Below are positions 9,713 to 17,611 of a DNA stretch of 42,629 bases, piece after piece. Within the stretch, counting starts at the first letter, position 1. Each line of letters opens with the position of its first letter. The stretch is from Terriglobia bacterium (lineage in GTDB: Bacteria > Acidobacteriota > Terriglobia > Terriglobales > Acidobacteriaceae). The notes under the pieces were generated by a model. That model saw nothing but the letters and a program-made list of their open reading frames with translations. It ran no database searches and had not been told where the DNA came from. Location of the stretch: positions 1 through 42,629 of the forward strand of contig JAJPJE010000058.1 in the NCBI GenBank assembly GCA_021324365.1. The letters run 5' to 3'. The position numbers and the translations under genes are program-made.

Positions 9713-10105
9713 TCCGACACCTTGGGATGCCAGATGCACTTGCACAGTTTAGTCATTCTCAAATGGTGACACGAGACCGAAACACGGTTTTCTGCGGGTG
9801 AGGTTATCTCCTCAGCTTCCTCAGCAGCTTCCATGTCTCTAGCAAGGCGAAATAGCCTGGGAGGATCTCGCGCGTGCGTTATCGGTAGCGAAATGCGCTT
9901 CACTTAAGTTGGCGCGAACATCGATGGTGCAGGTGCGAAGCAACAGTTTGAAAACGACAGCTTCTCAGACAGAATATTCAAAATCTGAAACTCATGACCG
10001 ACAGTCACAACGCCGAACTTGATCGCAAAATTCGCGAGCGCGTAAGAGATAGGAAGAACAAGGGGTGCAACTTTTGCGGCTGCTAACCCCCTACCCGTTC
10101 CTCTC
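9713..10105. other. Intergenic region between the NTF2-like and radical SAM genes
   Basis: Nearly 400 bases with no convincing gene. A tiny plus-strand frame at 9994-10086 encodes 30 residues ending GCNFCGC and lacks a good ribosome-binding site. No RNA gene or repeat is apparent to me. Confidence 0.3.
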
Positions 10106-10134
10106 TTGACTCCCCATTTTCCTCGCTCTACTAT
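10106..10134 (+). promoter_or_regulatory. Sigma-70-like promoter for the radical SAM gene
   Basis: TTGACT (10106-10111) and TACTAT (10129-10134) are separated by exactly 17 bases. Transcription would start near 10141, leaving a leader of about 60 bases before the ATG at 10203. Confidence 0.5.
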
Positions 10135-10202
10135 GGCGAATAGAAAGCGAAGATGAGTAGCTCTACGCGCTCTGGGGTTCAGCACTTCGCGCAGGTAATC
10201 CG

Positions 10203-11285
10203 ATGGCCTCCTTGCCCCTACTTCAACCCGAAGACGATTGCGCCCTCGTCCCCGCACTAGGTCCGCAACTGGTCGGAATCGCGCGTCTCGCTGCTGCGGG
10301 CGAGTCGATCCGAGAGGGGCACAACGTCGAATACTTCACCATTGAGACGCGTTCAATCCTGAACCGCTGCAACGTGCCGCGCATGCCCTTTGCGTGGACG
10401 ATCAATCCCTTCCGTGGCTGCGAATTCGCCTGCAAGTATTGCTATGCGCGCTATACCCACGAGTTCATGGAGCTTCGCGATCCCCTGCTGTTCGAGCGCC
10501 GAATTTACGTGAAACAACACGTGCGGTCGCAGTTGCGCCGCGACCTGAAGCGAGTAAAGCCGGGCGAGGAGATCGCCATCGGTACGGCGACCGATCCCTA
10601 CCAGCCTGCCGAGCGCCGTTACGAGGTCACTCGCTCGGTGCTGGAGGAAATGGCTAATTACCGTGGACTGGAGATCGGCATTGTCACGAAGTCGAACCTC
10701 GTGCTGCGCGACACCATGTTGCTACGGCGAATCGCTGAAGACAACCAGATCAGCGTAACACTGACAATTACCACCTTGAACGCGAGCCTTTCACGTCTGA
10801 CGGAGCCGCGTGCACCGCGTCCTGACTTGCGCCTCGATGCCATTACAGCACTGCATCGTGCCGGAATTCGTACGGGCGTGAGCATGGCTCCGATATTGCC
10901 CGGCATCACCGATCAGCCTGCTGACATCGAGGCTCTCGTCCGCGCAGCACGGCAAGCCGGAGCGAGCTACATCTTTGGCAATCCAGTTTTTCTGAAGCCC
11001 TGTTCGGCAGCGGTGTTCCTGCCGTTTCTGGAAAAGGAGTTTCCGCACTTGCTCGAGAACTATCGCCGGCGTTTCGCCGACCGTGCCTTCCTGCCCAACG
11101 CGTATAGGAAACAAATCGGCCAGCTCATGACCCGTTTGCGGCTAAAATACGGCTTCACTCGCATGGCAGATCGGCAAAGAACCTATGATCGCTATGCACT
11201 CGAGGCCGAAGGCCGTGATCCGAGGATGAAGATTGAAAAACAGTCTGATCAGGATCCCCAACCAGAGCAACTCGGACTATTTTGA
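10203..11285 (+). CDS. Radical SAM protein of the SplB / Rv2578c group
   Basis: 360 residues. The iron-sulfur motif is C73-x3-C77-x2-C80 in GCEFACKYCYAR, which ligates the 4Fe-4S cluster that splits S-adenosylmethionine. The surrounding NPFRGCEFACKYCYAR, GTATDPYQPAERRYEVTR and IVTKSNLVLRD segments are typical of COG1533 (spore photoproduct lyase relatives, including Rv2578c). True SplB repairs thymine dimers in spores, but this subgroup is widespread in non-sporulating bacteria and its substrate is unknown, so no reaction is assigned. It has its own promoter and no functional partner beside it. The start is ATG 10203 with a weak AGGTAATCC upstream. Confidence 0.85.
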   Translation: MASLPLLQPEDDCALVPALGPQLVGIARLAAAGESIREGHNVEYFTIETRSILNRCNVPRMPFAWTINPFRGCEFACKYCYARYTHEFMELRDPLLFERRIYVKQHVRSQLRRDLKRVKPGEEIAIGTATDPYQPAERRYEVTRSVLEEMANYRGLEIGIVTKSNLVLRDTMLLRRIAEDNQISVTLTITTLNASLSRLTEPRAPRPDLRLDAITALHRAGIRTGVSMAPILPGITDQPADIEALVRAARQAGASYIFGNPVFLKPCSAAVFLPFLEKEFPHLLENYRRRFADRAFLPNAYRKQIGQLMTRLRLKYGFTRMADRQRTYDRYALEAEGRDPRMKIEKQSDQDPQPEQLGLF

Positions 11286-11292
11286 ATAATGC

Positions 11293-11649
11293 CTAGCGGC
11301 GCAGAACGAGCCAGCCGAGAATAAATCCGGCCAGCGCGGCAGCTGCCATGCGGCGGCGGGTTCCTCGGCGGATCGGCAGAAACCTCGTTTCACCCGCGGA
11401 AATTTCGACAATACCCAGCGGCAGGCACAGCACGCCTCCGCCTCCTCCGCCACCTTCACCTTGACGTTTGCGTTCGCTCCCCTCGCCGGTCGCTCCGCCA
11501 CCCGACCCTGCACCGAATCCGAACTGAACGCGCGCAACCGGAATAATCGTCCTCCCGTGCGCCTCCACCGGGTCGCCGAAGATTGTTTTCACGTGCGCCG
11601 TGGAAGACAGGGTGACGGGAATCGACTCCAAGTACTTCTGGATCTCCAT
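11293..11649 (-). CDS. GerW/YtfJ-family protein with C-terminal membrane anchor
   Basis: 118 residues from ATG 11649, preceded by GGAGG. The N-terminal half carries the family signature: helix MEIQKYLESIPVTL, then VKTIFGDPVEAHGRTIIPVA and VQFGFGAGSGGG. A low-complexity glycine tract (residues 65-72) precedes VLCLPLGIVEISAGETRFLPI. Residues 101-116 (MAAAALAGFILGWLVL) look like a membrane helix with arginines on both sides. In Bacillus and Clostridium the family (PF09579) is linked to spore germination, but homologues occur in many non-spore-formers and the function there is not known. It follows the EcsC-family gene on the same strand, only 57 bases away, so the two are probably cotranscribed. 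Confidence 0.8.
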   Translation of the reverse strand: MEIQKYLESIPVTLSSTAHVKTIFGDPVEAHGRTIIPVARVQFGFGAGSGGGATGEGSERKRQGEGGGGGGGVLCLPLGIVEISAGETRFLPIRRGTRRRMAAAALAGFILGWLVLRR

Positions 11650-11706
11650 TGGACCTCCGACCAACCGCTAGTCAATGAGATGATGCGTTTGACGGGGGCG
11701 GATCGA

Positions 11707-12405
11707 CTAAATCCCCGATCCTAGTTCGTGCGGTACGCCAACGAAGGGAATCTCTCCGCCGGCCATCTTGTTCCGGACGGCGATATGTTTCTCTCGGAAA
11801 TGCTTTATCGCGCGTTCGCCCCAAGCGCGAACGAAGAAGTAGTTCAGGCCAGCGCCGATGACTGAACTGAGAACAGGAACCACTCGCCCGGCCCATTTTT
11901 CGACGGCTTCTTTACTGGCCTGCGCAGCCATCGCCTGAATTACCCGTGGGACGAATCTGCCGACAAACTGCTTCTCCATCAATTCCCTGCTGATGTCGAC
12001 ACCCGCGGCACTCGCCGCCGCCACCCAAAGATCGGCGATCTCTTCATCTGTGTTGTATTCGAAACCGTAGAGGAGACTCAGCTTTTGAATTGTTCGCAGC
12101 GTAATCACGGCGAGAAAGCTGAGGTCGGGAACCACGGTAAACATACCGCCGATTCCCATTCCTGCGCCTTCCGCCATGGCCATTTTCATACCGGCACGTA
12201 CGGTTTCCGCGGCAATGTCATCGATCTGACTCAACGAAAGTGAATAGATTCCCCGAAAGGTGGTAATCGGCAGGCTATGTGCCACCTGGAGGTGCAACAA
12301 GTAATGATGCGGATCGACTTTCACCGACTCATAGGCCTGTGTAAAGCCTTTCTTCAGCGCGTTTTCCACTCGCAATCGCAACCATGACTTGTTCAGCACA
12401 GCCAT
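11707..12405 (-). CDS. EcsC-family protein
   Basis: 232 residues, start ATG 12405 with AGAGG just upstream. The protein shows the EcsC pattern: an N-terminal amphipathic helix, a Gly/Ala-rich hydrophobic stretch (GMKMAMAEGAGMGIGGMFTVVPDLSFLAVIT), DEEIADLWVAAASAAG, and a second hydrophobic helix pair near residues 174-200 (GRVVPVLSSVIGAGLNYFFV). EcsC is named after the third gene of the Bacillus ecs ABC-transporter locus, but no transporter genes lie nearby and the role is unknown. It is divergent from RNase J and upstream of the GerW-like gene. A TAGACT box ends six bases before the ATG. Confidence 0.82.
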   Translation of the reverse strand: MAVLNKSWLRLRVENALKKGFTQAYESVKVDPHHYLLHLQVAHSLPITTFRGIYSLSLSQIDDIAAETVRAGMKMAMAEGAGMGIGGMFTVVPDLSFLAVITLRTIQKLSLLYGFEYNTDEEIADLWVAAASAAGVDISRELMEKQFVGRFVPRVIQAMAAQASKEAVEKWAGRVVPVLSSVIGAGLNYFFVRAWGERAIKHFREKHIAVRNKMAGGEIPFVGVPHELGSGI

Positions 12406-12470
12406 GCCTCTAGTCTAACCCGTTCTGTTTTGGAAGTTCCGGGGAACCGGCAAGATGCACGTGCTTGTGC

Positions 12471-12476
12471 TAGGAT
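12471..12476 (+). promoter_or_regulatory. Extended -10 box of the RNase J gene
   Basis: TAGGAT preceded by TGC gives an extended -10 element; only ten bases separate it from the ATG at 12487. No clear -35 box. This would produce a nearly leaderless mRNA. Confidence 0.4.
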
Positions 12477-12486
12477 CAAAAGTTTG

Positions 12487-14154
12487 ATGCCTGCCGGAAA
12501 ACTCCATGTCGTTCCGCTGGGCGGCCTGGGCGAGTTCGGCATGAACTGCATGGCCGTCCGCTGGGGCGATGACATCCTTGTCATCGATGCCGGGCTCATG
12601 TTTCCGGAAGCCGAACTGCTCGGCGTAGACATCGTCGTTCCTGACATCAGTTATCTTCTTGAAAACCGGCAGCACGTCCGCGCCATTGTGCTGACGCATG
12701 GCCACGAGGATCACATAGGCGGCCTTCCCTCTGTTCTGGCAGAACTCAATGTTCCCGTTTATGGGACCGAGTTCACGTTAGCCTACGTCGAAGGAAAACT
12801 GGAAGAGCACGGCCTCCTGGATGACGCCAAGCTCATCGAGATTCGACCGGGCGACCGCATCAAGATTGGACCGTTCACAGTTCATCCGATTCAGGTTACG
12901 CACTCGCTGGTCGACTGCGTAGCACTCGCAATTCACACGCCACTCGGCGTCATCATTCATACCGGCGACTTTAAAGTCGATCCCACTCCGACGGACAATC
13001 GACTCTTCGATCTTCACAGCTTCGCTGAATATGGCAAAGATGGCGTGCTGGCCCTATTCCAGGACTCAACCAACGTCGAGCGGCCCGGCTACACGCCCAG
13101 CGAGCGCGCCGTCCGCCGCAAGTTCGACGAAGTTTTCGCCCGCACAAGTCGGCGTCTTTTTATTGCGTGTTTCTCGTCGTCGATCCATCGCATCAAGTTG
13201 GCATTTGAAATGGCGATGGAACACGGGCGGAAGCTGGCGTTGGTCGGGCGCTCGATGAATGAATCCGCCGAGATTGCGCAGGACCTCGGGTACATCGAAG
13301 TGCCGGACGGAATGTTGATCCACCCTGGCGATATAAAAAAATACCCACCGGAACGCGTCTGCGTGATGATTTCGGGTACGCAGGGCGAGCCGATGTCGGC
13401 GCTGTCGCGCGCTGCGGTCGATAACCATAAGCATGCCAAGATCGAGCCGGGCGATACTGTCGTTTTGTCATCACGCATCATTCCGGGAAATGAGAAGGCA
13501 ATCTATCGAATGGTCGATCACCTTTTCCGCCGCGAAGCGCACGTGATTTATGACGATGGCACCAGTCCTCCCATACACGTGAGCGGACATGCCAGCCAGG
13601 AAGAGCTTAAGCTGGTCATCAACCTGGTCAAACCGCGCTACTTCATTCCCATCCATGGTGAATACCGGCAACTGAAGCGTCATGCCGAACTGGCACAGGG
13701 TATGCACGGCGCCGTCGGTCAGGTGATGATGATCGAAAGTGGCGACGTACTTGAGTTTGACGAGCTCGGGGCGCGCAAGGCCGGCCGGGTACCTGTCGGT
13801 CGGCGGTGTATCGATTCCAATTCGCAGGGCGACGTTGTGGAAGACTTGATTATTCGCGACCGGCGCCACATCAGTGAAGACGGCATCGTGCTTCCAATTA
13901 TTGCCATTAATAAGTTAACCGGGCGCGTAGAGACGCCTCCGGAAATCGTTACTCGGGGATTCGCTGCGATCGGCGAGAATGGGTTCCTGAATGAAGCCCG
14001 CGACGTGGTTGTAAACACGCTGGAAGTCTCCAGTGACGAAGAGAAAGCGGATTACGGGCTGATCAAAGAGAAAATTCGGCAGGATTTGAAGCGTTACATC
14101 TCGAAGAACACGTCGCGTCGCCCGCTGATTATGCCGGTAATCCTGGAGATCTGA
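12487..14154 (+). CDS. rnj: Ribonuclease J
   Basis: 555 residues from ATG 12487, matching the family length of about 555. It belongs to the metallo-beta-lactamase/beta-CASP nucleases: HGHEDH at residues 71-76 binds the two zinc ions, with VTHSLVD, HTGDFKVD and the late SGHASQEELK contributing further motifs. The last 100 residues form the C-terminal domain (IIAINKLTGRVE to ISKNTSRRPLIMPVILEI). RNase J acts as 5'-3' exonuclease and endonuclease in mRNA turnover and rRNA maturation in bacteria that use it in place of or beside RNase E. A TTG 57 bases upstream would add 19 residues with no similarity to the conserved PAGKLHVVPLGGLGE start, so I rejected it. It is divergent from the EcsC gene. 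Confidence 0.95.
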   Translation: MPAGKLHVVPLGGLGEFGMNCMAVRWGDDILVIDAGLMFPEAELLGVDIVVPDISYLLENRQHVRAIVLTHGHEDHIGGLPSVLAELNVPVYGTEFTLAYVEGKLEEHGLLDDAKLIEIRPGDRIKIGPFTVHPIQVTHSLVDCVALAIHTPLGVIIHTGDFKVDPTPTDNRLFDLHSFAEYGKDGVLALFQDSTNVERPGYTPSERAVRRKFDEVFARTSRRLFIACFSSSIHRIKLAFEMAMEHGRKLALVGRSMNESAEIAQDLGYIEVPDGMLIHPGDIKKYPPERVCVMISGTQGEPMSALSRAAVDNHKHAKIEPGDTVVLSSRIIPGNEKAIYRMVDHLFRREAHVIYDDGTSPPIHVSGHASQEELKLVINLVKPRYFIPIHGEYRQLKRHAELAQGMHGAVGQVMMIESGDVLEFDELGARKAGRVPVGRRCIDSNSQGDVVEDLIIRDRRHISEDGIVLPIIAINKLTGRVETPPEIVTRGFAAIGENGFLNEARDVVVNTLEVSSDEEKADYGLIKEKIRQDLKRYISKNTSRRPLIMPVILEI

Positions 14155-14286
14155 ACCGCGTTTTCACGTTGCATATTTACGACAAAAGTGGGCGCTGGTG
14201 AGTCTCGGCCTGGCATGCAATCGATCGCGGTACTCAGATCGCTCTTTCGTGAAACATGAAGCGCGAAAGATAAAACGGAGTTACCT

Positions 14287-15279
14287 ATCGTCACTCTCTC
14301 CGATATCCAGGCTGCTAGATCCCGCATTCGCGGCGTCGCTGCACGCACGCCACTGCTGAAATTTCCTCAACCGCTCGATGGGCGCACACTCTACGTGAAA
14401 CCGGAAAGTTTTCAGCCGATCGGCAGCTTCAAGCTCAGAGGCGCCTATAACAAGGTCGCATCTCTCACTCCAGAGCAGCTGAGGCGCGGTGTCATCACCT
14501 ATTCCAGCGGCAATCACGCGCAAGGAGTGGCCTACGCCGCCAGAGAACTCGGTGCCAAGTCCGTCATTGTCATGCCGAGCAACGCTCCCCAAATCAAAAT
14601 CGAAGCTACGCGCGCATTGGGAGCGGAAATCGTCTTTGTCGGCCCAGGCAGCAGCGAACGCAAGGCTAAGGCAGAAGAACTCGCGGATACCAATGGATAC
14701 CAGGTAATTCCTCCCTACAACGATGAACAGATCATCGCCGGACAAGGCACTATTGCCCTGGAGATCCTGGAAGACCTGCCGGATGTGGAGACCGTACTTT
14801 GTCCCGTTGGCGGTGGAGGGCTTCTCGGCGGCGTCTCGGCTGGGTTGAAGCTCACCACTCCGAAGATAAAGGTAATTGGTGTGGAGCCCGAACTGGCGAA
14901 TGATGCCCACCAGAGTCTACGCGCCGGACGCATTATCTCTTTGCCCGCCGAGCAGGTGAGCCGCACTTTAGCGGACGGACTGCGCACGCAATCCGTCGGT
15001 GAAATTAATTTTGAGCACATTTCTAAGTATGTCGACGAGATCATTACCGTATCTGAAGAAGAGATTCGCGCTGCGGTTCGCAAATACGTCCTGGACGCAA
15101 AACTCGTCGTCGAACCCAGCGGCGCCGTCACGCTTGCCGGCTTCCTCTTCCATGAGGACTGCCTGCCACCATCCACAAAGATGGTCGCCGTAATCAGCGG
15201 AGGCAATATCGCGCCGGAAATGCTCTCAGAAATCGTCCGGAGCGGCGCCGTCGCAACTAGCTCGACTTGCGAGCGTTGA
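14287..15279 (+). CDS. ilvA: Threonine/serine dehydratase with non-canonical start
   Basis: Read from ATC 14287 the protein is 330 residues, the length of catabolic-type threonine dehydratases. It starts IVTLSDIQAARSRIRG, continues ARTPLLKF and has the PLP-binding lysine in PIGSFKLRGAYN (K49), the SSGNHAQGVA loop and the phosphate-binding glycine loop CPVGGGGLLGG. It deaminates threonine to 2-oxobutyrate (isoleucine precursor) and serine to pyruvate. It lacks the C-terminal ACT regulatory domain of biosynthetic IlvA, so TdcB-like is an equally good name. There is no ATG, GTG or TTG in the right place: GGAG (14277-14280) lies six bases before ATC, where ATG would be expected. The first standard start is GTG 14395, which would remove 36 conserved residues. 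Rare ATC initiation or a base error are possible. Confidence 0.88.
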   Translation: MVTLSDIQAARSRIRGVAARTPLLKFPQPLDGRTLYVKPESFQPIGSFKLRGAYNKVASLTPEQLRRGVITYSSGNHAQGVAYAARELGAKSVIVMPSNAPQIKIEATRALGAEIVFVGPGSSERKAKAEELADTNGYQVIPPYNDEQIIAGQGTIALEILEDLPDVETVLCPVGGGGLLGGVSAGLKLTTPKIKVIGVEPELANDAHQSLRAGRIISLPAEQVSRTLADGLRTQSVGEINFEHISKYVDEIITVSEEEIRAAVRKYVLDAKLVVEPSGAVTLAGFLFHEDCLPPSTKMVAVISGGNIAPEMLSEIVRSGAVATSSTCER

Positions 15280-15334
15280 AGATCTGTTCGAAACTGCTGG
15301 AAGAAGCGTTCTTGAAATCCTGGAGGAAGTACTC

Positions 15335-16267
15335 TTGAAAGCCCATCGTCTGCCTCTGTGGTCCATCATCGTGCTGCTGAGCCTGGCAACTTCGCTCCAC
15401 GCCGCCGATCATGGAATCATGATCCGAGTTGCACATATCTATCTCAATCCTGATGATACATCGCAAAGACTCGCCGACATTACTCGGGGTCACGAAGTGG
15501 CAATTCTCGAGAAGAGTCGCAACTGGTTGCATGTCCTTGCCTCACTTAGCGAAGAACGCGACGTAACTGGATGGATTCTCGACAAAGGCGTCGTTACCGC
15601 ATCCACTCCGAACGGGGATCAAGTCTTGTTCGGTGCGGCATCCGACAGCGAACGGGAGGCTGGCAGCCGCGGGGGCCGTAAGGGTGCTGCGGAGGATGCT
15701 ATGCGTCTCTACGCGCGCACGCAGGAGTACTTCCCGAACTCTCCACTAGCTGGCGAAGCGCTCTATCGCGCCGCTGACATTCGCTGGCAACTCGACGTGG
15801 AGGACTATCGCACACGCCCGTCGGCGAAGGAGCGTGACCCTACCCTGGTGCCGCAGATCCCGGAAGACGATATGCGCACGGTCATGAAGAAATTTCCGCA
15901 TAGCAAATGGTCTGACCTGGCCGCATTTCATCTGCTGCAAAACAAAATGTGCGGCGACTGGCAGGGGCTACCGGAATGCCCGGAAAAAGAGACCGGAGTC
16001 TATGAAAAATATGTAAAAGAGCACCCGGATTCTCCCGCCGCGAGCGAAGCCCTTTACGATGCGGCCTACCGCCAGGCAGCACTGGTGCAGCTATACAAGT
16101 TGAACAATGCCGAGCAGAAGAAGATCGATGCTGCTCTAGCGAATGCTAAAGACCTGGCACAGCGTGCAATCGAGAAGAATCCACAGAGCGACTGGGCCTA
16201 TCGCGCACAGACTCTGCTATATATGGTGAATCAGCAAATGCCCGTGTACGGAAACGTGGTGCAGTAG
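15335..16267 (+). CDS. Secreted SH3-like and tetratricopeptide-like protein
   Basis: 310 residues starting at TTG 15335, chosen for the GGAGG eight bases upstream. Residues 1-23 form a signal peptide (LPLWSIIVLLSLATSLHA). Residues 27-85 (VAHIYLNPDDTSQRL to TGWILDKGVV) resemble a bacterial SH3 domain. From about residue 115 there are repeated helical pairs (LYARTQEYFPNSPLAGEALY, VYEKYVKEHPDSPAASEALY, LAQRAIEKNPQSDWAYRAQT) like the outer-membrane lipoprotein TPR repeats of the YbgF/BamD type, though no lipobox is present. A scaffold role in the periplasm is a reasonable inference. It lies 55 bases after the dehydratase and 58 before uppP. Confidence 0.75.
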   Translation: MKAHRLPLWSIIVLLSLATSLHAADHGIMIRVAHIYLNPDDTSQRLADITRGHEVAILEKSRNWLHVLASLSEERDVTGWILDKGVVTASTPNGDQVLFGAASDSEREAGSRGGRKGAAEDAMRLYARTQEYFPNSPLAGEALYRAADIRWQLDVEDYRTRPSAKERDPTLVPQIPEDDMRTVMKKFPHSKWSDLAAFHLLQNKMCGDWQGLPECPEKETGVYEKYVKEHPDSPAASEALYDAAYRQAALVQLYKLNNAEQKKIDAALANAKDLAQRAIEKNPQSDWAYRAQTLLYMVNQQMPVYGNVVQ

Positions 16268-16325
16268 CTGAGTTTCAGGTGCCCACTTGGCGCGTCGTTT
16301 GGCTAGGACTAGGGGCGGAGGTTTC

Positions 16326-17204
16326 TTGAGCAATTATTTTCTTGCGACAATCCTGGGTATAGTTGAAGGTCTCACGGAGTTTCTTCCTGTCAGCTCGACC
16401 GCGCATTTACGTATCTCCGAAGCTTTGCTGGGCATGGACCTAGGCGACGGTTACTGGAAGATGTTTTCAATCGTCATCCAATTGGGCGCTATTTTGTGCC
16501 TGCCTATTTACTTTCGGAAGCGCATCGTCGATTTCGTCTCTACGTTCCCGCACGGTCCACGGGGAGACAAATCAGTTTGGGATCATCCTCTCACGCTGAC
16601 CTTTATTGCTTTCATTTGTACCGCAATTCCGGCACTGCTCCTGACAAAGGTGATTGGCAAGCACCTGGAGAGTCTCTACATCATGGGGGCGTCGTTACTG
16701 ATTGGCGGCGTCATCATGTGGTTGGTCGATGCATTGTACGAACGAAAAATTATTCCCGTACACACGCCTGACGTACAAGATATGAGCGTCCTTCAGGCGG
16801 TCTGGATCGGAATCTGCCAGATCGCTTCTGCCGTTTTCCCAGGAACATCTCGGTCCATGTCAACCATAGCGGCAGGACAGACTGCCCAGATGTCGAGATC
16901 CGCGGCTCTGGAGTTTTCCTTCTTTGTATCGATTCCGACCATGGCTGCCGCTACGGGCTACGATCTTCTGAAGTCACTGCGTCCGGCAAAAGGTGTTGGT
17001 CATGCCATTGGGATCGGTCCGGCGAACGCACAACAATGGATCACACTAGCCATAGGCTTTGTCGTGTCCTTCATCGTCGCTTACGGTGTTGTAGCCTGGT
17101 TTATGCGATGGGTACGGACACGCGGATTTGTACCCTTCGCGGTCTACCGTATCCTGATCGGTGCCGCAGTGCTCTTCTGGGCCGCTCGCAGCGCGGGAGT
17201 ATAG
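16326..17204 (+). CDS. uppP: Undecaprenyl-diphosphatase UppP (BacA)
   Basis: 292 residues from TTG 16326, preceded by GGCGGAGG. The two signature motifs are present: GIVEGLTEFLPVSSTAH near the N-terminus (usual form EGLTEFLPVSSTGH; here Gly is Ala) and PGTSRSMSTIAAG in the middle. About eight membrane helices. It removes a phosphate from undecaprenyl diphosphate on the outer face of the inner membrane, recycling the lipid carrier for peptidoglycan and other wall polymers; overproduction causes bacitracin resistance. The Gly-to-Ala change in the first motif is mild. An upstream TTG at 16287 was rejected because it lies before the ribosome-binding site. Confidence 0.93.
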   Translation: MSNYFLATILGIVEGLTEFLPVSSTAHLRISEALLGMDLGDGYWKMFSIVIQLGAILCLPIYFRKRIVDFVSTFPHGPRGDKSVWDHPLTLTFIAFICTAIPALLLTKVIGKHLESLYIMGASLLIGGVIMWLVDALYERKIIPVHTPDVQDMSVLQAVWIGICQIASAVFPGTSRSMSTIAAGQTAQMSRSAALEFSFFVSIPTMAAATGYDLLKSLRPAKGVGHAIGIGPANAQQWITLAIGFVVSFIVAYGVVAWFMRWVRTRGFVPFAVYRILIGAAVLFWAARSAGV

Positions 17205-17302
17205 TCGCGAATCTCTGGCACGGGCGACCTTGGTCCGTGAGCTATGCCGATCGTTTTCCGCTGTCCTGAATTTCTTCACGAACGGCCTCAACTGCTGCCT
17301 CC

Positions 17303-17500
17303 CTACCGCCGTCCAATCCGCTCGCCCATGTCGCCAGCCTTTTGCTCGGCTTTGTCAGTGATGCGCAAAGCGGCCTCTTTTGGACTGAGTCCCTTTTCCT
17401 CCCTCTGCTGCCACAACCTGCGACAGGTATCTTCGCCTCGGGCCGGCGCATACAGCAGACCCACAACAACTCCGATGGACAATCCAAGAACGAATTTCAT
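17303..17500 (-). CDS. YtxH-like small membrane protein, C-terminus probably lost by a frameshift
   Basis: 65 residues from ATG 17500, which has AGGGGG just upstream. The N-terminal MKFVLGLSIGVVVGLLYAPA is the classic YtxH helix with the GLLYAP motif, followed by a charged helix. In this frame the gene ends at TAG 17303-17305 right after GERIGRR. In the next frame the sequence continues in the same style (REAAVEAVREEIQDSGKRSA) to a stop at 17242, the usual amphipathic tail of acidobacterial YtxH-like proteins. Dropping one G in the GGCGGTAGGG run at the junction would restore a protein of about 85 residues. YtxH-like proteins are envelope or general-stress proteins with no known activity. Confidence 0.6.
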   Translation of the reverse strand: MKFVLGLSIGVVVGLLYAPARGEDTCRRLWQQREEKGLSPKEAALRITDKAEQKAGDMGERIGRR

Positions 17501-17611
17501 AAACCCCCTACACCTTGGACGCAGGAAGGGTGAGGGGCGTGACGGGCCGCCCGGAATTCCGCTGAGGCTGGCTCCTTCCGGATTATCGAGCTGTCCTTGT
17601 ATGCTGCACCT

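Noticed and set aside
9904-10257. 117-codon minus-strand frame
   Set aside because: It runs through a promoter and the start of the radical SAM gene and has low-complexity basic composition.
10203-11664. A sporulation island (SplB-like plus GerW-like proteins)
   Set aside because: The two genes are convergent, belong to subgroups found in non-sporulating bacteria, and no other spore gene is nearby.
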